A DNA stretch of 64,000 nt from NCBI GenBank assembly GCA_028386065.3, contig JAKUCV010003363.1:62001-126000 (forward strand), given 5' to 3'. Shown one piece after another: positions 1-12,405 of the stretch. A program made the position numbers and the translations under genes. How positions within the stretch are numbered: the stretch's first letter is position 1; every line of letters starts with the position of its first letter. Below the pieces are notes generated by a model. That model searched no databases. It worked only from the letters and a program-made list of their open reading frames with translations, and was not told where the DNA came from. The DNA is from Turnera subulata. Lineage: Eukaryota; Streptophyta; Magnoliopsida; Malpighiales; Passifloraceae.

Positions 1-1074
1 GTTGAGAGTGCCGACCATCCCTGCCTCTCTGTTCGCAGTGAAGCAAGCCAAGAGCACGGTGAGGAGAAGATGAGCACGCCAGGACGTCAACAAGAAAAGA
101 AAAAAGAAAAAAAATAAAGGAGAAGTTGCCAGAGGACTCGTGAAGATGAACAAAAAAAAGCGTGAAGAAAAAGGAGGACCTGGGTGGAGAGGAACTGCTC
201 TAAGCAACACCAACAGGACCTGTTGAGAAAAACAAAATGACGCCCTCACTCAACATTGAAGCCAAAGCCCAGAATGCTTGGATGGCCCAGAAAATTTTTG
301 ACGGTCCAAAAGTGTACCAGCCCAAGTGGCCTATAAGATATTAGTTAAAACATTCATCATTTTATTATTATGTGTTTAATTACGTTATACCTTTTTGCAA
401 ATAAAATTTAACTATTCCATATATTATTGTAAATACAGTTTATTTAATTGAATCATTTGAAAACCTAACAATTTCTCCTTTGCGATGGGATATTAATCTT
501 CAAGTGAGATGTTCGAAGCAGTTCGGGAAGAACGAGGTGTTGGACCCGTGGAAGAATTTGGACGAGGACCTTTTTCGTGAGGACCTTGAAAAGCAGTTTA
601 TGCGGAGGCGAAAATAACACTCGAGGACGTGAAAGCAATCCAGGAGAAAGCAACAACAAGAACAAGCGATCCTTGTGGAAAGAAAGTCGTCCTTGAAGCG
701 GAAGCATCTCTTGCGATAGGAACAATGATCATCACAAATACACGGCGTGACACATGGAGTTGTTGATGTCAAGCGCTAAACCAGATGCGTAACTCATAGA
801 GGAGCAAAAGGGAAGGAGACCCACATTCTGAAACTAAAAGAGCTTCAACCGTAAGCATTTGCAACCAAGGAAATACCTGGTGATAGGCGAGAAGCTGCAA
901 AAGGACCTACACGGCCAGGTCCTCAAGATAACAAAAAAAAAAAAAAAGAAGTAGTTCCTGCAAAAGAAAGGAGCAACCAATCTTGATGAAGAATGTAGTT
1001 CTTGGAGGAGAAAGGAACAGATCCTGTGAAGGTGCAAGCAACCCCAGAAGTAATCAATCCCAATAATGCATAGT

Positions 1075-1186
1075 GCAATTCCTAGAGGCGAAGGAACAAG
1101 AAGTTGAACCCAATAGCAAGAATGCAATTCCTAAAGGAACAAAGAGTTGAATCCAAGAGCAAGAATGCAGTTCTTAGAGGCAAAAC
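1075..1186 (+). repeat. Short tandem repeat inside element I
   Basis: Three head-to-tail units begin at 1075 (49 bp), 1124 (43 bp) and 1167 (partial). Each starts 'gcaattcctaragg' or a close variant and carries an 'aagagttgaa...agcaagaat' tail. It is local expansion in noncoding element DNA. Confidence 0.75.
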
Positions 1187-2899
1187 AAATGATGTCCATA
1201 AAGAGAAGGACCTGCCATGCAAGCGGCCCCAAGTACATGCAACCCTTGTGGAGCAAAAGCGGCCCTAAAGACAAACACTTTCTTTACTGAATAGAAGCTA
1301 GTTGATCCTGTGAAGGTGTAGACAGCCTCAGCAAAGACTTAAACAATCCTTATAGCAAACCCAATAGAGAAGAAAAACAGTTCCTAAAGGCAAAAAGCAT
1401 TTCAAATAAAGAAAAGAAAGGAAAAGAAAGCCCATCCAGACGAAAATCTACCCATGCGGAGGCATGAGCGGTCATGTGGACGCGACCCTTATAGGAGTGA
1501 GAATGAGTGATGGAGGAGCTAAAGAAGCTTTGTCGAGAAAATCAATGGCGAACAAAGAACCCTTGCAAAAATATAAGATGTCAACATGACAACGGCCTAA
1601 TGAAGTCCCCAAGAAGAACAAGTACTCAATGAAACCTTAACAAATAGAGCCAACAGGAACAACTAGTTCCATGACGAATAACTGAAGTACCTGGTGAAGA
1701 GGCAAACCTGCTATCACAGGACCTACATGGCGAGGTCCTCGAGATGAAAAAGTAGAAAAATTCAATATCTACTTCAAGAAAAAAAAAAATGCTTTAATTA
1801 AAGCAAGAAGGTTGGAGAGAAAATCTTCAATTATGGTGAAATGCTACAGTAAGCAAAGTTACCATCCAAATGATTTAATCAAAGCAAGAAGGTTGGAGAA
1901 GAGAACCACAACATGAAGGAGAATTGCAGGAATAGGTGCTGACGCCATGGAACAGAGACTCCTAACAAAGAAAGTTATGGCAGGTCCTTCATCAAAGGGA
2001 AGCGAAATGATGAAGCTTAAGAAAGTGGTCCCATGAATTGCATATGACTTTGCAAATGCCAAAATGCACTAGCCATAAAGGTGTCATAAACAGGAAAAAG
2101 GCTAAATGCGAAGGCTAAAGCATAAAATGGCGGACTCGTACTTAAGTAAATCTAAAAGCTTGTCCAAAAGAGCAGGACCTCCCCATAAACTCACTCAAGC
2201 AAAGAAGTCATATTCAACGATAAACAAGCTCGCATAGTTCAAGCAGATCGCAAAGTGCAAGAAGGCTCCATGGCCACGCAGGCCTTACGCGTAGGGTGTT
2301 AACCTGTAAAACTGCACAAAAGGCCAAACGTGGGCAGATGTTCTCCAAAACTTAACTGCCTAGAAAAGGGTCGTTGGCACCCGAGAATAAAGGCTAAATT
2401 GTGGGTTGGAAAAGCTCAAAATTTGCATGAATTGCCTTAAAAAAGAGTTCCTGGTACTCAAAAGGAAGAAACCAAATATGGAGCTAGCAAGATTACAAAA
2501 GAAATAAAAATAGCATTGGCATCAGAAAGTAGGAGCTGATTGTAGAAGCTAATAGAGCCATCATGAAAAGAAAAGAGTCCATGGAGTTCCAAATGAAGTT
2601 TCATGCAGGAACTGCACGTAGTGACCGGTCAAGAACCTCAGAGAAGGAATTGCAAAACCACAAAAAGGAGTTAATAGAAGGCAAGATTCTGAAGAAAAAA
2701 CTAAGATCTCAATTACCAGATCCAGAAGCCAAGATCTAGCTGCAGGAGCTCAGGAAGCAGAAAAGGAAATCACAAGAAAGTCATCAAGCACTCAAGGAAC
2801 ATAAGCTAAACGAAGCTCATTAGTTGCTAGACAATGTAATTTATTCTGAAAGAAACCAAAAGGTCTAAGGCCAAAAAGGAACTTTTGAATGTAGAGGTT

Positions 2900-2955
2900 G
2901 CTCCAAGTTCCTTCAAAGCCAGAACCTGCTCCAAGTTCCTGCAAAGCCAGAACCT
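2900..2955 (+). repeat. 28-bp tandem duplication inside element I
   Basis: Units 2900-2927 and 2928-2955 differ at one base (ttccttc versus ttcctgc). A recent replication-slippage duplication is the simplest reading. Confidence 0.85.
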
Positions 2956-3775
2956 ACTTCGAACCTCCCCAAAAGTAGAATCTGTCGAAGAATTCTTTTG
3001 CAAATACATGAAGGATTTAAAAACTCGCAATTGTCCAAAGGGAATCAAAGCCCAATAAGATCTTTAGTAAAGCATCATTAAATGATTTCCATCTAGAAAC
3101 CCGAGAGGAGCTAAAATAAAATGCCAGAAGCTAAAACTAGGTGCAGAAGCTGGGAGCTGAGGTTGAACACAAAAGCTGAGGGGGGGAAAGAAGCTGCGAA
3201 TGCCCAAAGGTTGGTGACGATCATGAAAAGAAGTGTGGAAAAACCTACAAGTACCAAATAGAAGCTCCAAGATTTCAGCTACACCAAAATATCAATGAGA
3301 GCAGAACCTGAGAGCTACATAGGCAGTTGGAGCCGAGTATGCTGAAGACTTCTTGAGGACCTGATTAGAAATGAACATCAAAAGGAGGTTCAGAAGAATG
3401 AAGTAAGGGCCTATTGAGCCTTAATTCATGAACAACCAAGTAGATGCCATGATTTCAGTCACACCAAAACACCGAAAGAGGAGCCTATTGCGTGACGAGA
3501 GGAACCAGAACCAAAGATGGCAAAGTTATCAGGGCGATCCGTCTCCGAAAAGGAAGCACCTCAAAAGCAGGAAATCCAAGTTCAAGCGACAAGGGGACTA
3601 AGAATCAAGATATCCAATTGCTTTTGCAATAACTAGCAGGGGAAAATTGTAGAAACGCGCATCGAGGAATGTAAAGCCTAGAGCGACCCTTCCAAAGCAA
3701 CCAGCAGGAAGTACGCAAACGATCACCAACTATCAAATGCTCGTGCTCAAAGTGCTCAACCATTTAAGGGACTAA

Positions 3776-4167
3776 TGATATGATATAGCCCAACGGGCTC
3801 AAAAAGCCCAATTCTATCAAGTCTAGGCAACCCGGGACCCAAAGGAACTCAGCCCATGATCCAAAATTACCCCCTTATCAATCCGAAATCCACGACTACG
3901 AATAGGAGCGCGACACTTGGCGAGATAAGGAACTCCCTTTTGTCTAACAGAAATAAGTCATTAATTGTAATATTTATACCCTAAAATTGGGTAAGAGAGG
4001 CAGATTTGCTCTCTCTCCCGAAAACCACTCTTTCTCTCTTTTTAGTAATGTTCATTATCAATAAAACACTCTCAAGTTCAGCCCAATTCGGGCTCCCAAT
4101 TTCTCATTTTATATCAAGTCTCTAACCATCCGGTCGTACCTCTACTTACCACATGATAATTATATCA
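3776..4167 (+). repeat. 3' LTR of element I
   Basis: The segment begins TGATATGATATAG right after a short polypurine run (aagggacta at 3766-3774) and ends TATATCA, giving an inverted TGATAT/ATATCA terminus. Inside are a TATA-like 'tatttatacc' and an 'aataaaac' polyadenylation-type signal near 4058, preceded by a pyrimidine-rich ctctctc block, as usual in plant LTRs. The right boundary could be 3 bp further (TCATCA). The matching 5' LTR lies outside the window, so identity and TSD could not be tested. Confidence 0.65.
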
Positions 4168-4191
4168 TCATCATCCAAAAACCAAATCTCA

Positions 4192-4415
4192 GGGATCAAC
4201 ATCCCTAACCAAAACACCGAGATAGACATCCCAATCCAAAACCAAGGATCGACATCCTTATTACATTTTATTATTTAATCCATTATTCTTTATACAAAAA
4301 AGACACAGGGATAAACATCCCAAGACTCAATGTACGGGGATAAACATCCCAAAATCAAATCATGGGGATAAACAACCCAAAATCAATCAAGGCACTGGAA
4401 TAAACATCCCGAATC
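4192..4415. repeat. Cluster of GGGAT-NNAC-ATCCC mini-hairpins
   Basis: About seven units of the form gggat-aaac-atccc occur within 220 bp of T1. Most can pair across a 4-nt loop: AGGGAT/ATCCCT near 4193, AAGGAT/ATCCTT near 4244, GGGAT/ATCCC near 4309 and 4337. Others are degraded. Both partners change together in the AAGGAT unit. Confidence 0.7.
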
Positions 4416-4689
4416 AAACCATAGCAAATGCAACACTCAAGAGTGCAACAATCATCAAACACAGCAACCGAGTAATATAGGCACATATCAAAGGAAATTC
4501 ATCCTCACCTTAGCCGATTACTCAACTCTAAAAACATCAACCGATCCAAAGCCGGTTCCTCGGGGAACTGCCCGATATCAAAACCTATACAACAAAACAA
4601 CTTGCTCACATAAATGCACATAATCGGTATGCTATGATGCCATAAACTGTAAATCAAACTCATCGGTAAAACATCTCGGTTTTATATAT

Positions 4690-5390
4690 ATTATCACGAA
4701 ATTATCCTTTTATCATAATTAAACCTTTTTCCGAAAATATTTCGTGTGTATATAAGGTTACAAAAATATATTTCCAAAGCTATTAAATCAAAATATTTCA
4801 TAAAATAATATAATTTTTTCCAAAATTATAAACAACATAATTTTTCTGGAAATTATATCATATATATGTATTTTTCTCAAAATTATTTCCATAAAATATA
4901 TTACTTGCCAAAATATAATTACCAAATATTATTATCTTTAGAAAACCATATTTCCAGAAAAATTAATCATACAAAATTATTTTTTGAAAATAAATACGAA
5001 TTTATAAATATACATATATATATTTTCCAAAGGTAAAATACTTTTCCAAACAATTATATATCAAAGTAATTATATTTTTTCAAAACTATTACTTTTGTAT
5101 ACAATAAATACAAATTTTCTAAAAGGTAATCAGTTACCATAATTTTTCAGGGAAAATAACTTACATATAAAATTTTCCAGAAAGTATTTTCATGGTATAT
5201 ATATTTTTCCAAGTAATAATAGTTTTTCCAAAACATAACTTAATTATTTATCAAAATATATATATTTTTTTTCAAAATACCAGAATTAAACTGACCATAA
5301 TTTTCTAAAAATAAATATATATATTTTTCAAAAAATAAACCATTCCAAAAATTATATAATTTACTATATTTATATTTATATTTCCTTTTT
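4690..5390. repeat. AT-rich low-complexity tract in T1
   Basis: This is strongly A+T-rich DNA built from recurring 'tttccaaaa', 'aaaatatt' and 'tatata' words. No gene or regulatory site is recognisable. Confidence 0.8.
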
Positions 5391-5605
5391 ATTATTTATA
5401 TTTCCTTTTTATTTTTTTTCTTTTTCCTTTCTTTTTCTTTTCTTCTTCCTCTCTGTTTTTCCGATTTTCTCTGTTTTTTCTTTTCTTTTCTTTTCTTCTC
5501 CTTTTTCCTTTCCTTTTTTTCTCTTTTTTTTTCCCTCTCTTCTTTTCTCTCTTTTCTTCTTCTTTTCTTCTTCCCTTTTCTTCTTCTCCTCTGCTTCCTT
5601 TATAG
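5391..5605. repeat. Long polypyrimidine tract (CTTTT/CTTC)
   Basis: This is an almost unbroken C/T run on the plus strand (tttccttttt, tcttttcttc words). On the element's own (minus) strand it is a GA-rich run within the LTR. Confidence 0.85.
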
Positions 5606-6105
5606 CCGTGTATCGGCCGCCTGCATAATTGAGCTCAATTATGCAGGTTTGGCTGCATATGGGGCGAGTCCGGTCTGGACCAGAAAATAACTGATATACC
5701 TCCTTAGTTTATTTCTGGTCTGATTTTTCTGAGGATTCCGGGACCCAAAAAATACCTTCTTTGGTCCGAAAAATCCACGGAAAAATCCCGAGCGTGGGAA
5801 AAACCTCGGTTTTGAAAAACGACGCTTGATTTATCTTGAATTAATTACCCAAGATTAAATTCAAAGGTAAATCACTGTATAACGACTTTTACAATCCCGG
5901 TAAAAATACCAATTTTTACCCGGGCTGTTACATTAGATCCCTCCTAGGCTTCATCCCCTATTGGGTGAAATAAACAACAGTAAAAAGCAACATTCATGGT
6001 TCATAAACATATCTATACTATATATATATGTACTATATATAATAGCACGAAGTCGTTAAAATTTGCGAAATTGAAATACCAAAATACCCTTCTCTTTTCT
6101 ATTAT

Positions 6106-8955
6106 TGAAACGCCTCGGTCCGTATTTACCGTTATACATAGTAAACACGTGGATCCTATTATTTATTACAGAAACCACAGCAGTAAATATCGCAAGCCAA
6201 CAGTAATAATACAACAACAGTACTCGTCTCGGCACGGAGACGTTATTACAACAAGCAATAGAAGCAGAGTAATAAAATGCAAGCAGCGGAAGTCTTAATA
6301 CAGTACAACAATAGGCAACAAAATAAAAATGATGCAACGCAAGATGGATCCGGGCCTGGTAGAGGGTGCGCCACAGCTTGCCTCGAACGTACCTGAGCTA
6401 CGCACAATCAAAGTACGTGACCAGGTCACGCAGGCGAGGAGTGAGTCCAAAGTGCTCACCGGGTAAAATCCATAAGCAAATATACATATACAAGCAACCG
6501 TAAATTTCCAAGTCACATTATCAACAATTAACTAAGGTTCTCACGAATCTTAAATAACACACTTGTGATTCTAGACACGTTATTCCAATTTTATTATCAG
6601 GGCCCCTATCACTAGTTAAATGGTGGCCGTCGCCTGGTAGTCAAGCTAGCTAGCCCGTGGACCCCGCTCTGGTACCTCCACGTAATAACTGGCACAGATA
6701 GGGACCAGACCCCAAGCACACTCTCCCCCAGTGCCTAAAAAAAATTGGTACAGACAGGGAGCAGACCCCAAGCACACTCTCCCTCAGCACCATAAAAATA
6801 AGGCTACCATCTGGCTGTTCCAACATTTAACTGTGACTTACTAGATGTCTAAGTGTTTCCATTTTATTATTTCTTTACCCTCATCTAGTTACTATACTCC
6901 TATTATCTTACCATTATCTCATTATCCCGAGCAGGCTCAAAGCCTCTCCGCTCGTCTGGATAATACAAACTTATTCCATACTGTTTCCCATGCTAGTACC
7001 CCCGGTACTCAACTTACACATTTCTCACAGTCAACAACAACAGTAATAGTCTTACTTATACCAACATTTCTAACATCATCAGTAACATCAACAGTAATAA
7101 CAATTCAACAACATTAATAGCAATAAATATCAACTAAATTCATCTCACAATAACCATTCACAGCCACAAAGTATCGTATCAGCAAATACCACACATAGCA
7201 AACAAACAACAACTTGATATCACGGGCAGTATATAAATATTTACTTATCCTCACCTTAGCCGATTTCCTACTCCTGAAAGTCCTCGAAATGTCCCGGTTC
7301 ATGCTCCTCGGGGTACTGCTCGTTATCAACTCCTATATCAAACAATAGTACATGCACACATAAGATGATATGCAAATGCTCGACTATTACTGTAAACCAT
7401 AAAATAAATACTGTACCAGTTCGGTACTCCCCCGGATTATTCTCATTATCATCATAATTCACCATTTATTTTCAAGTGTCTAAATAATACCCTATTTATA
7501 CCCGGATATTATTCCGGTATAATACTTATTTTGATCCTTTCCATTTTTATTTTCCATAAGTATGTACTTTCCAAAATATCTCCATTTCTTTTGTTTTTTC
7601 AAAATACTTTCATTATATATATTTTTTTCCAAATTAATTACCATGCTATAACTATCTTGCCATAAGTATATATAAATATTATTCCCCAAAATTATTTACC
7701 CAGAATTATCTATTTTTTTCCAGATTTTATTCCTCTTATTATTATTATTTTTCTTTTAAATTTTGGATTGGGCCAAATACTACTAGCCCAGACCTTTGCA
7801 TAGGCCATGCCCAAGCCCCATCAGGAACCCAGGGGCAGGCCTGCACAATAGGCCGAGCTAGTCAGCCCATCAGCTCCATATCAGCCCACCATAACAGCCC
7901 ACAAACACAACCCGCGACCCGGTTGAGGAAACGGGTCAACCCGACCCAGAGACCCTATCCGGGTCGTCTTCAACCCAGCTCACCTAGGGTGAGTTTGCAG
8001 GGCAGCGGCGCGTCAACGGCAGGTGAACAGGCGACGATGCGAGGGCTGCAGACGAGGAGAGGGCGGTACCGGCGGCGCGAGGAGAGATCTGCCGTGACTT
8101 GGGTCGACGACGTCACGTGAGGAGAAGGCGAACTCGGGCGGCCTGCCTCTTCGATCTGCTGCGACTGGACGGCGGAGACGCAAGGCGACACGAGGAGAAG
8201 GACGACGGCGGCTGCTGGTTGCAGGTGGTTGCTTGCCGCGAGTAGAGGAAGGGAGGAGGTGGGCGGTGCTCGGTGGTGCAGGTGGCGGCCCGGTTGGTTT
8301 GGTCGGCACGGGTGAAAGGCGGCTCGGGAAAAAAAAGAAGAGAAGAAGGGGTGATGACGTGGCAAAGGCGGGTTGGTGAGTGTGTTCTCTTTTTTTTTTT
8401 TATTTTTTTTCCTTTTCTGGTTCTGGTTTTGGAGAGGTGAGTTTGAAGTATGTGTGTTTGCAGGTGAAGTTTGCAAAGGAGAGAATGAAGATGGAGGCGA
8501 TGGTCTCGTATGGTGTTTATGCAGGAAGGGGCAGGAAACACGGGTAAGAAAAATCATGCAGGAAACTGATTACACCGGGAAAACAACTCACGGGCACACA
8601 GGAGAAGGCGGCTCACAGGCTGTAATTGAGCTGCCTCAATTATGTAGCACTGTGCTGCATGTGAGGCGTGTCCCGTCCGGACTAGAAAATATCCGATATA
8701 CCCCCTTACCTTAATTTTTGGTCCGATAATTCGAGGATAAACCTGACTTTTCTGAAGAATCCTGGACCCAAAAAATTCCAACTTTGATCCGTAAAATCCG
8801 CAGAAAAATCCCGAGCGTGGGACAAAGCTCGGTTTTAGAATCCGATGCATAATTTACCCTGAAATAATTACCTAAGATTATTTTTATATGGTAAATTACT
8901 GTACAAAGCATTTTATAGTCCCGGTACAAATATAAATTTTAGCCGGGCTGTTACA
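6106..8955 (-). mobile_element. Solo LTR T2 of a long-LTR gypsy element, TSD ATTAT
   Basis: On the minus strand it starts TGTAACAGCCCGG (8955) and ends ACGCCGTTTCA-type sequence (TTTCA at 6106). It is flanked by a perfect ATTAT duplication (6101-6105 and 8956-8960). There is no interior or second LTR, so this is a solo LTR of about 2.85 kb left by LTR-LTR recombination. A GC-rich block (about 7920-8310) followed by a polypyrimidine stretch lies in the 5' half and carries only accidental open frames. Length and terminus resemble Tekay/Del-type chromovirus LTRs, but without an interior the lineage is inference. Confidence 0.78.
6690..6791. repeat. 46-bp direct repeat within T2
   Basis: Units 6690-6735 and 6746-6791 share the phrase 'cagaccccaagcacactct' with a few changes and are separated by an A-rich 10-bp spacer. 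Confidence 0.85.
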
Positions 8956-9148
8956 ATTATTATTAAAGGCATAATAGTCATTAAATAGATTATTCCAAAT
9001 AACAGATCGTAACAACCCACTTGCACCAACGGCTAATTGGATCAGTTTTTTTTTTTTAAAGTCAGTTTAATCCCAAAGAGGTGACCCATCTGCCAAAAAA
9101 AATAAGATTTATGTGAGTTGGTTTAATCCACTCCAAAATGGTTTTTTT

Positions 9149-9154
<6 letters not shown>

Positions 9155-9210
<56 letters not shown>
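9155..9210. repeat. (TA)28 microsatellite
   Basis: There are 56 bp of uninterrupted TA, preceded by a short TG run. Confidence 0.98.
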
Positions 9211-9211
<1 letters not shown>

Positions 9212-9249
9212 CATTCTGAAATACAAACTCATAATCATTAGTACTAGAC

Positions 9250-9840
9250 AATTGAAGAACCTGGTATATTTGGATTTTTAAAGTCCTCAATAAGTCTTCA
9301 CGTATTTCTTACTAAAGCTGACAATTATGCTTTCAATTTAGAAACATAATTTTACTTTTTCCTCTCTTTCTATTACTTTTTGGATTCAATTAAAATAAAA
9401 CTGTTCTTGATATAAATTTTGTATTTATTAATAAATAAATTAGTAATTAATTTATCACATGATTTATTTTGTACAGACTTAGGCCATTCTGCAATATATT
9501 TATTCTTTTAGGTAATCCACGCTATTTATGTACAATATATTTTCGGATACTCTTTACTCAATTAGGCACTTCAATTCAGGAACATAATATTATTTTTGCC
9601 CAAAAAAAATATAATATTTTTTTTTTGTTTTTGGAGTGAAAGGTATGTATTGTATGTTTACTTTAACATTACAATTCGAGCTTGGTGACATTTTTTATAC
9701 AAATTTAATCAAAGTAAAATTAATATAAATGTAATTTTGTATATATTTATAAATAAATATGTTATTAATTAATCACTTGATTTTATCTTTTTTTAGATAT
9801 AGACCAATTTGCACCATATTTATTCATAGGCAACCCCACA
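9250..9840. repeat. Diverged tandem duplication in AT-rich DNA
   Basis: Two blocks (about 9250-9540 and 9540-9840) share, in order, a 'caatttagraacataat' phrase, 'attaataaataaatta' type AT words, a 'tagacc/taggcc' phrase and 'atatttattc'. They are strongly diverged with indels, so boundaries are approximate. Confidence 0.45.
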
Positions 9841-10011
9841 AATCGTGATGATACTTCTTCTTTTATTCCTAAAATAATTTTGTATGTGATTATGATTTAT
9901 TTTTTCTTAAATTTAGAGTCAGTTGTTAGTTGTTACTTTTACCAGGTGTTGACTAATAAATAAATGTGGAACTAATTCAGGGGCAGGGAGTGCGAGCAGG
10001 AGCCCAAGCCT

Positions 10012-10039
10012 CCCCCCCCCCCCCCCCCCCCCCCCCCCC
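10012..10039. repeat. Homopolymer run of 28 C
   Basis: The run sits between 'agcccaagcct' and 'accaaaaaaaa'. Its true length is uncertain because long homopolymers are unreliable in assemblies. Confidence 0.9.
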
Positions 10040-10084
10040 ACCAAAAAAAATCCAATTAGTACTATAAATGGTAACATTTTGACG

Positions 10085-10165
10085 TGAAACTGATGCTTGC
10101 TTGGTGCTTGGATGTGCGTTAGGTAAAGCCATAGGCGCGGGTTTGATTCCCCACACCCACCTTTT
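10085..10165 (+). other. Possible tRNA-derived SINE fragment
   Basis: 'ggtttgattcc' at 10140-10150 matches the RNA polymerase III B box consensus (GGTTCGANTCC) with one change. A looser 'tgcttggtgcttgg' patch about 40 bp upstream could be an A box. No clear poly-A tail or TSD is visible, so this may be a chance match or a degraded element. Confidence 0.3.
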
Positions 10166-10179
10166 TTCATAATGAATAA

Positions 10180-12405
10180 AAATTATCCCAAGAATTTATG
10201 AAGAAAAAAATTGAAGTGTAGTCGAACTACCAACATGAACAACGACCAAAAAAAAGAATAATAGTGAAAAATAATTGAAAAAACTTAATAAAACAATATT
10301 CGATTTATAAATTCTGATTCTAATACTAAAATTATTAAACAATGCATACATGTTTGTCTACATTATCAAAAAAATTTTTGTTTACATTATATATAAGTCC
10401 TTCTCCTGAAAATGATTAATATATAAACTTTTATCTATATTTCTCAATAATTATCATGAATTACGAAGCACAATCGGGTCAATCATATTTTTGATACTTC
10501 TGTTTATCGATTTAGTCATTTTTCATCCTTCTGTTATAAAATGAACATTTTTCATCCCTTTGTTGATTTTCTAGGACATTTTTCTCTGATTTTCTGAAAA
10601 TAAAATACTGACATGTCAATTTTAAAATTGACACGTTAGCTATATGGGCCCACATTAAACTGAAAACACGCAATTCAAATCACACCAACCAACCCGTTTT
10701 TGCCCACGGGTTTTGGGTTTGGTGTTTTCAAATTAAATTTGGGCCCACATAGCTGATGTGTTATTTTTTTAATTGACACGTCGGTATTTTTTTTGGGAAA
10801 ACCGGGAAAAAATGAAAAATATTCCGAAAAATCAACACAGGGATGAAAAATGTCTATTTTATAACACAAGGATGAAAAATGCTTAAAGCAATAAACACAA
10901 GGATCAAAAATATGATTGACCCAAGCACAATCATTATTAAAAAATAATAGAACTATAATGGAAAAACTCACGAAGACTCAACTAAAACTACAAACAGGAA
11001 TAACATCAATGAGAAAGAATAATCATAAAAAAGAATAATTATAAGAACTCACGATATATATTTTTTAAATTATTATCAATAAGAACTATGGAAGAAAAAA
11101 TGAATTAATAAGTTCCTATTTTAACACAAAAAATAAATAAAATAAATTTGTATCCGCTTGTTCAAAATATGAAAAAAATCATTGCCTAAATTATATTTAC
11201 ATTCTTCTCAAGTTAATAATTAATATATAAATCTTTGTTTATATTTTTTCAAAAGCTACCAGGAATTATAGAAAATAATATTGTTTGAAAAAAAATAATA
11301 GAATATGAAGAAGAACATTCGAAAGGTCAATGAAAACTACGAACAAGAACAACATATATGGAAAAAATTAGCCATAGAGAGGAATAATCACAAGAACTTA
11401 TAACGGATGTGCTTGTTGTTTATTATCAAGAAGAACTATGAAAAAAAAAACGAGGAACAGTTGAATAGTTAACAAAAACTACCAATAAAAACAACAATGA
11501 CGATAAAAAAGATAATAATAGAAAATAATAATATAATTTAATAATCCTCTTAATTAGTATTATAAATTAATAATTAAAATTATACAATTTAGAATATCAA
11601 AGGATTAAAAATGTCATTGACAATAATCAATTTATAAATTCTTATTCTATTACAAAAACAAATTCTAAGCAATTCCTTTATCTAGTTTTTGAAAAAGTTT
11701 TTGTCTACATTGTGTATAAGTACTTCTCAAAAAAAATAATTGATATATAAGTCTTTATTTATATTTTTCCAACAATTACCAAGCATTATGAAGAATGATA
11801 ATTACTAAAAAAACAATAAAACTATGAAGAAGAACAACCGAAGTGCCAGCAAAGACTATGAACTACAATAACGTCTATCAAAAAAAATAATCATGGAGAA
11901 GAATAGTCACAAAATCTCATGGAGATGTGTTTGTAATTTATTATCAATAAGAACTATTGTGAATAAAAATAAAAAACAGTGGAATTGACAACAAAAACTA
12001 GAAATAAGAACAATGACTATGGAAAAAACTAATAATATAACTTAATATTCTCCTTCATTAATAATATAATTTGATAATTAAAGTCATTTAGTTTAGAATA
12101 TCAAAAGATTACCAAATATCATTTACAATAATTAATTTACAAATTCCTATTCTAATACAAAAACTAATTCTAAATAATTCGTTAGTCTGAATTTATGAAA
12201 TAAAATTCGTGCACATTATATATAAGTTCTTCTTAAGATAATGATTGATATATAAGAATTTATTTACATTTTCTCCACAATAACAAAAAAATTACGAACA
12301 ACAAAAACTTTTCAAAATAATAAAACTATGAAGAAAAACAGCCGAAAGTCAGCGAAAACTATGAACAAAAGTAACATTTACCAAAAAGATTAATCATGAA
12401 TAAGA
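10180..12405. repeat. Satellite array, about 504-519 bp period
   Basis: Units are recognised by two markers. 'gaagaagaac...cgaaag' occurs at 11307, 11826 and 12330, giving intervals of 519 and 504 bp. 'gatatataagtctttatttat'-like phrases occur near 10395, 11210, 11720 and 12227. Units are A+T-rich and diverged. The first unit is interrupted by a MITE at 10476 and has a further deletion. The array is cut at 12405 by solo LTR K and resumes at 19985. Confidence 0.8.
10476..10922. mobile_element. Mutator-type MITE with ~200-bp inverted repeats (MITE-1)
   Basis: The 447-bp element begins GGGTCAATCATATTTTTGAT and ends with the inverse, GATCAAAAATATGATTGACCC. It is flanked by a perfect 10-bp duplication AAGCACAATC (10466-10475, 10923-10932). 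The arms continue to pair imperfectly for about 200 bp, including 'tttttcatccttgtgttataaaat' type segments, around a small centre with a palindromic cccgttttt/acggg core. TSDs of 9-11 bp with long terminal repeats are the hallmark of Mutator-superfamily nonautonomous elements. It has no coding capacity. Confidence 0.9.

Larger units (their letters stand above)
1..3775 (+). mobile_element. Noncoding internal tail of an LTR retrotransposon (element I)
   Basis: This A- and GA-rich stretch leads directly into the LTR at 3776 and holds no open frame above about 100 residues on either strand. Short motifs recur in diverged form: a 'gacctacacggccaggtcct'-like phrase near 905 and 1718, a 'gatcctgtgaaggtg' phrase near 1020 and 1307, and a 'gatttcagctacaccaaaa' phrase near 3271 and 3450. 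Such noncoding, repeat-bearing DNA upstream of a 3' LTR fits the region between integrase and LTR in Tat-lineage gypsy elements, or the interior of a large noncoding derivative (LARD). Lineage is inference; no protein domain remains. The 5' end lies outside the window. Confidence 0.55.
4168..5932 (-). mobile_element. Truncated long LTR T1, minus orientation
   Basis: Read on the minus strand the segment starts TGTAACAGCCCGG at 5932, a common start of long plant gypsy LTRs. It is colinear with T2: both have the 'cccgagcgtggga' block (near 5790 and 8810), the 'tcctcaccttagccgatt' block (4504 and 7249) and the 'cctcggggwactgc' block (4560 and 7307). T1 stops at 4168 against the end of element I, so element I probably inserted into it. 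TATA-rich, 'tttccaaaa'-rich and pyrimidine-rich stretches fill the middle. No coding sequence. Confidence 0.7.
8956..10179. other. AT-rich spacer without genes
   Basis: The sequence is A+T-rich intergenic DNA between solo LTR T2 and the satellite array. Apart from the microsatellite, diverged duplication, poly-C run and SINE-like patch listed separately, I see nothing functional. Confidence 0.6.

Noticed and set aside
7970..8557. 195-residue open frame on the minus strand
   Set aside because: It lies wholly inside solo LTR T2, is Pro/Ser/Arg low-complexity sequence from a GC-rich and pyrimidine-rich block, and overlaps other open frames of similar length.
9919..10170. 83-residue frame with a poly-Gly stretch
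   Set aside because: The Gly run is the 28-C homopolymer read on the minus strand; the rest is SINE-like and AT-rich DNA.
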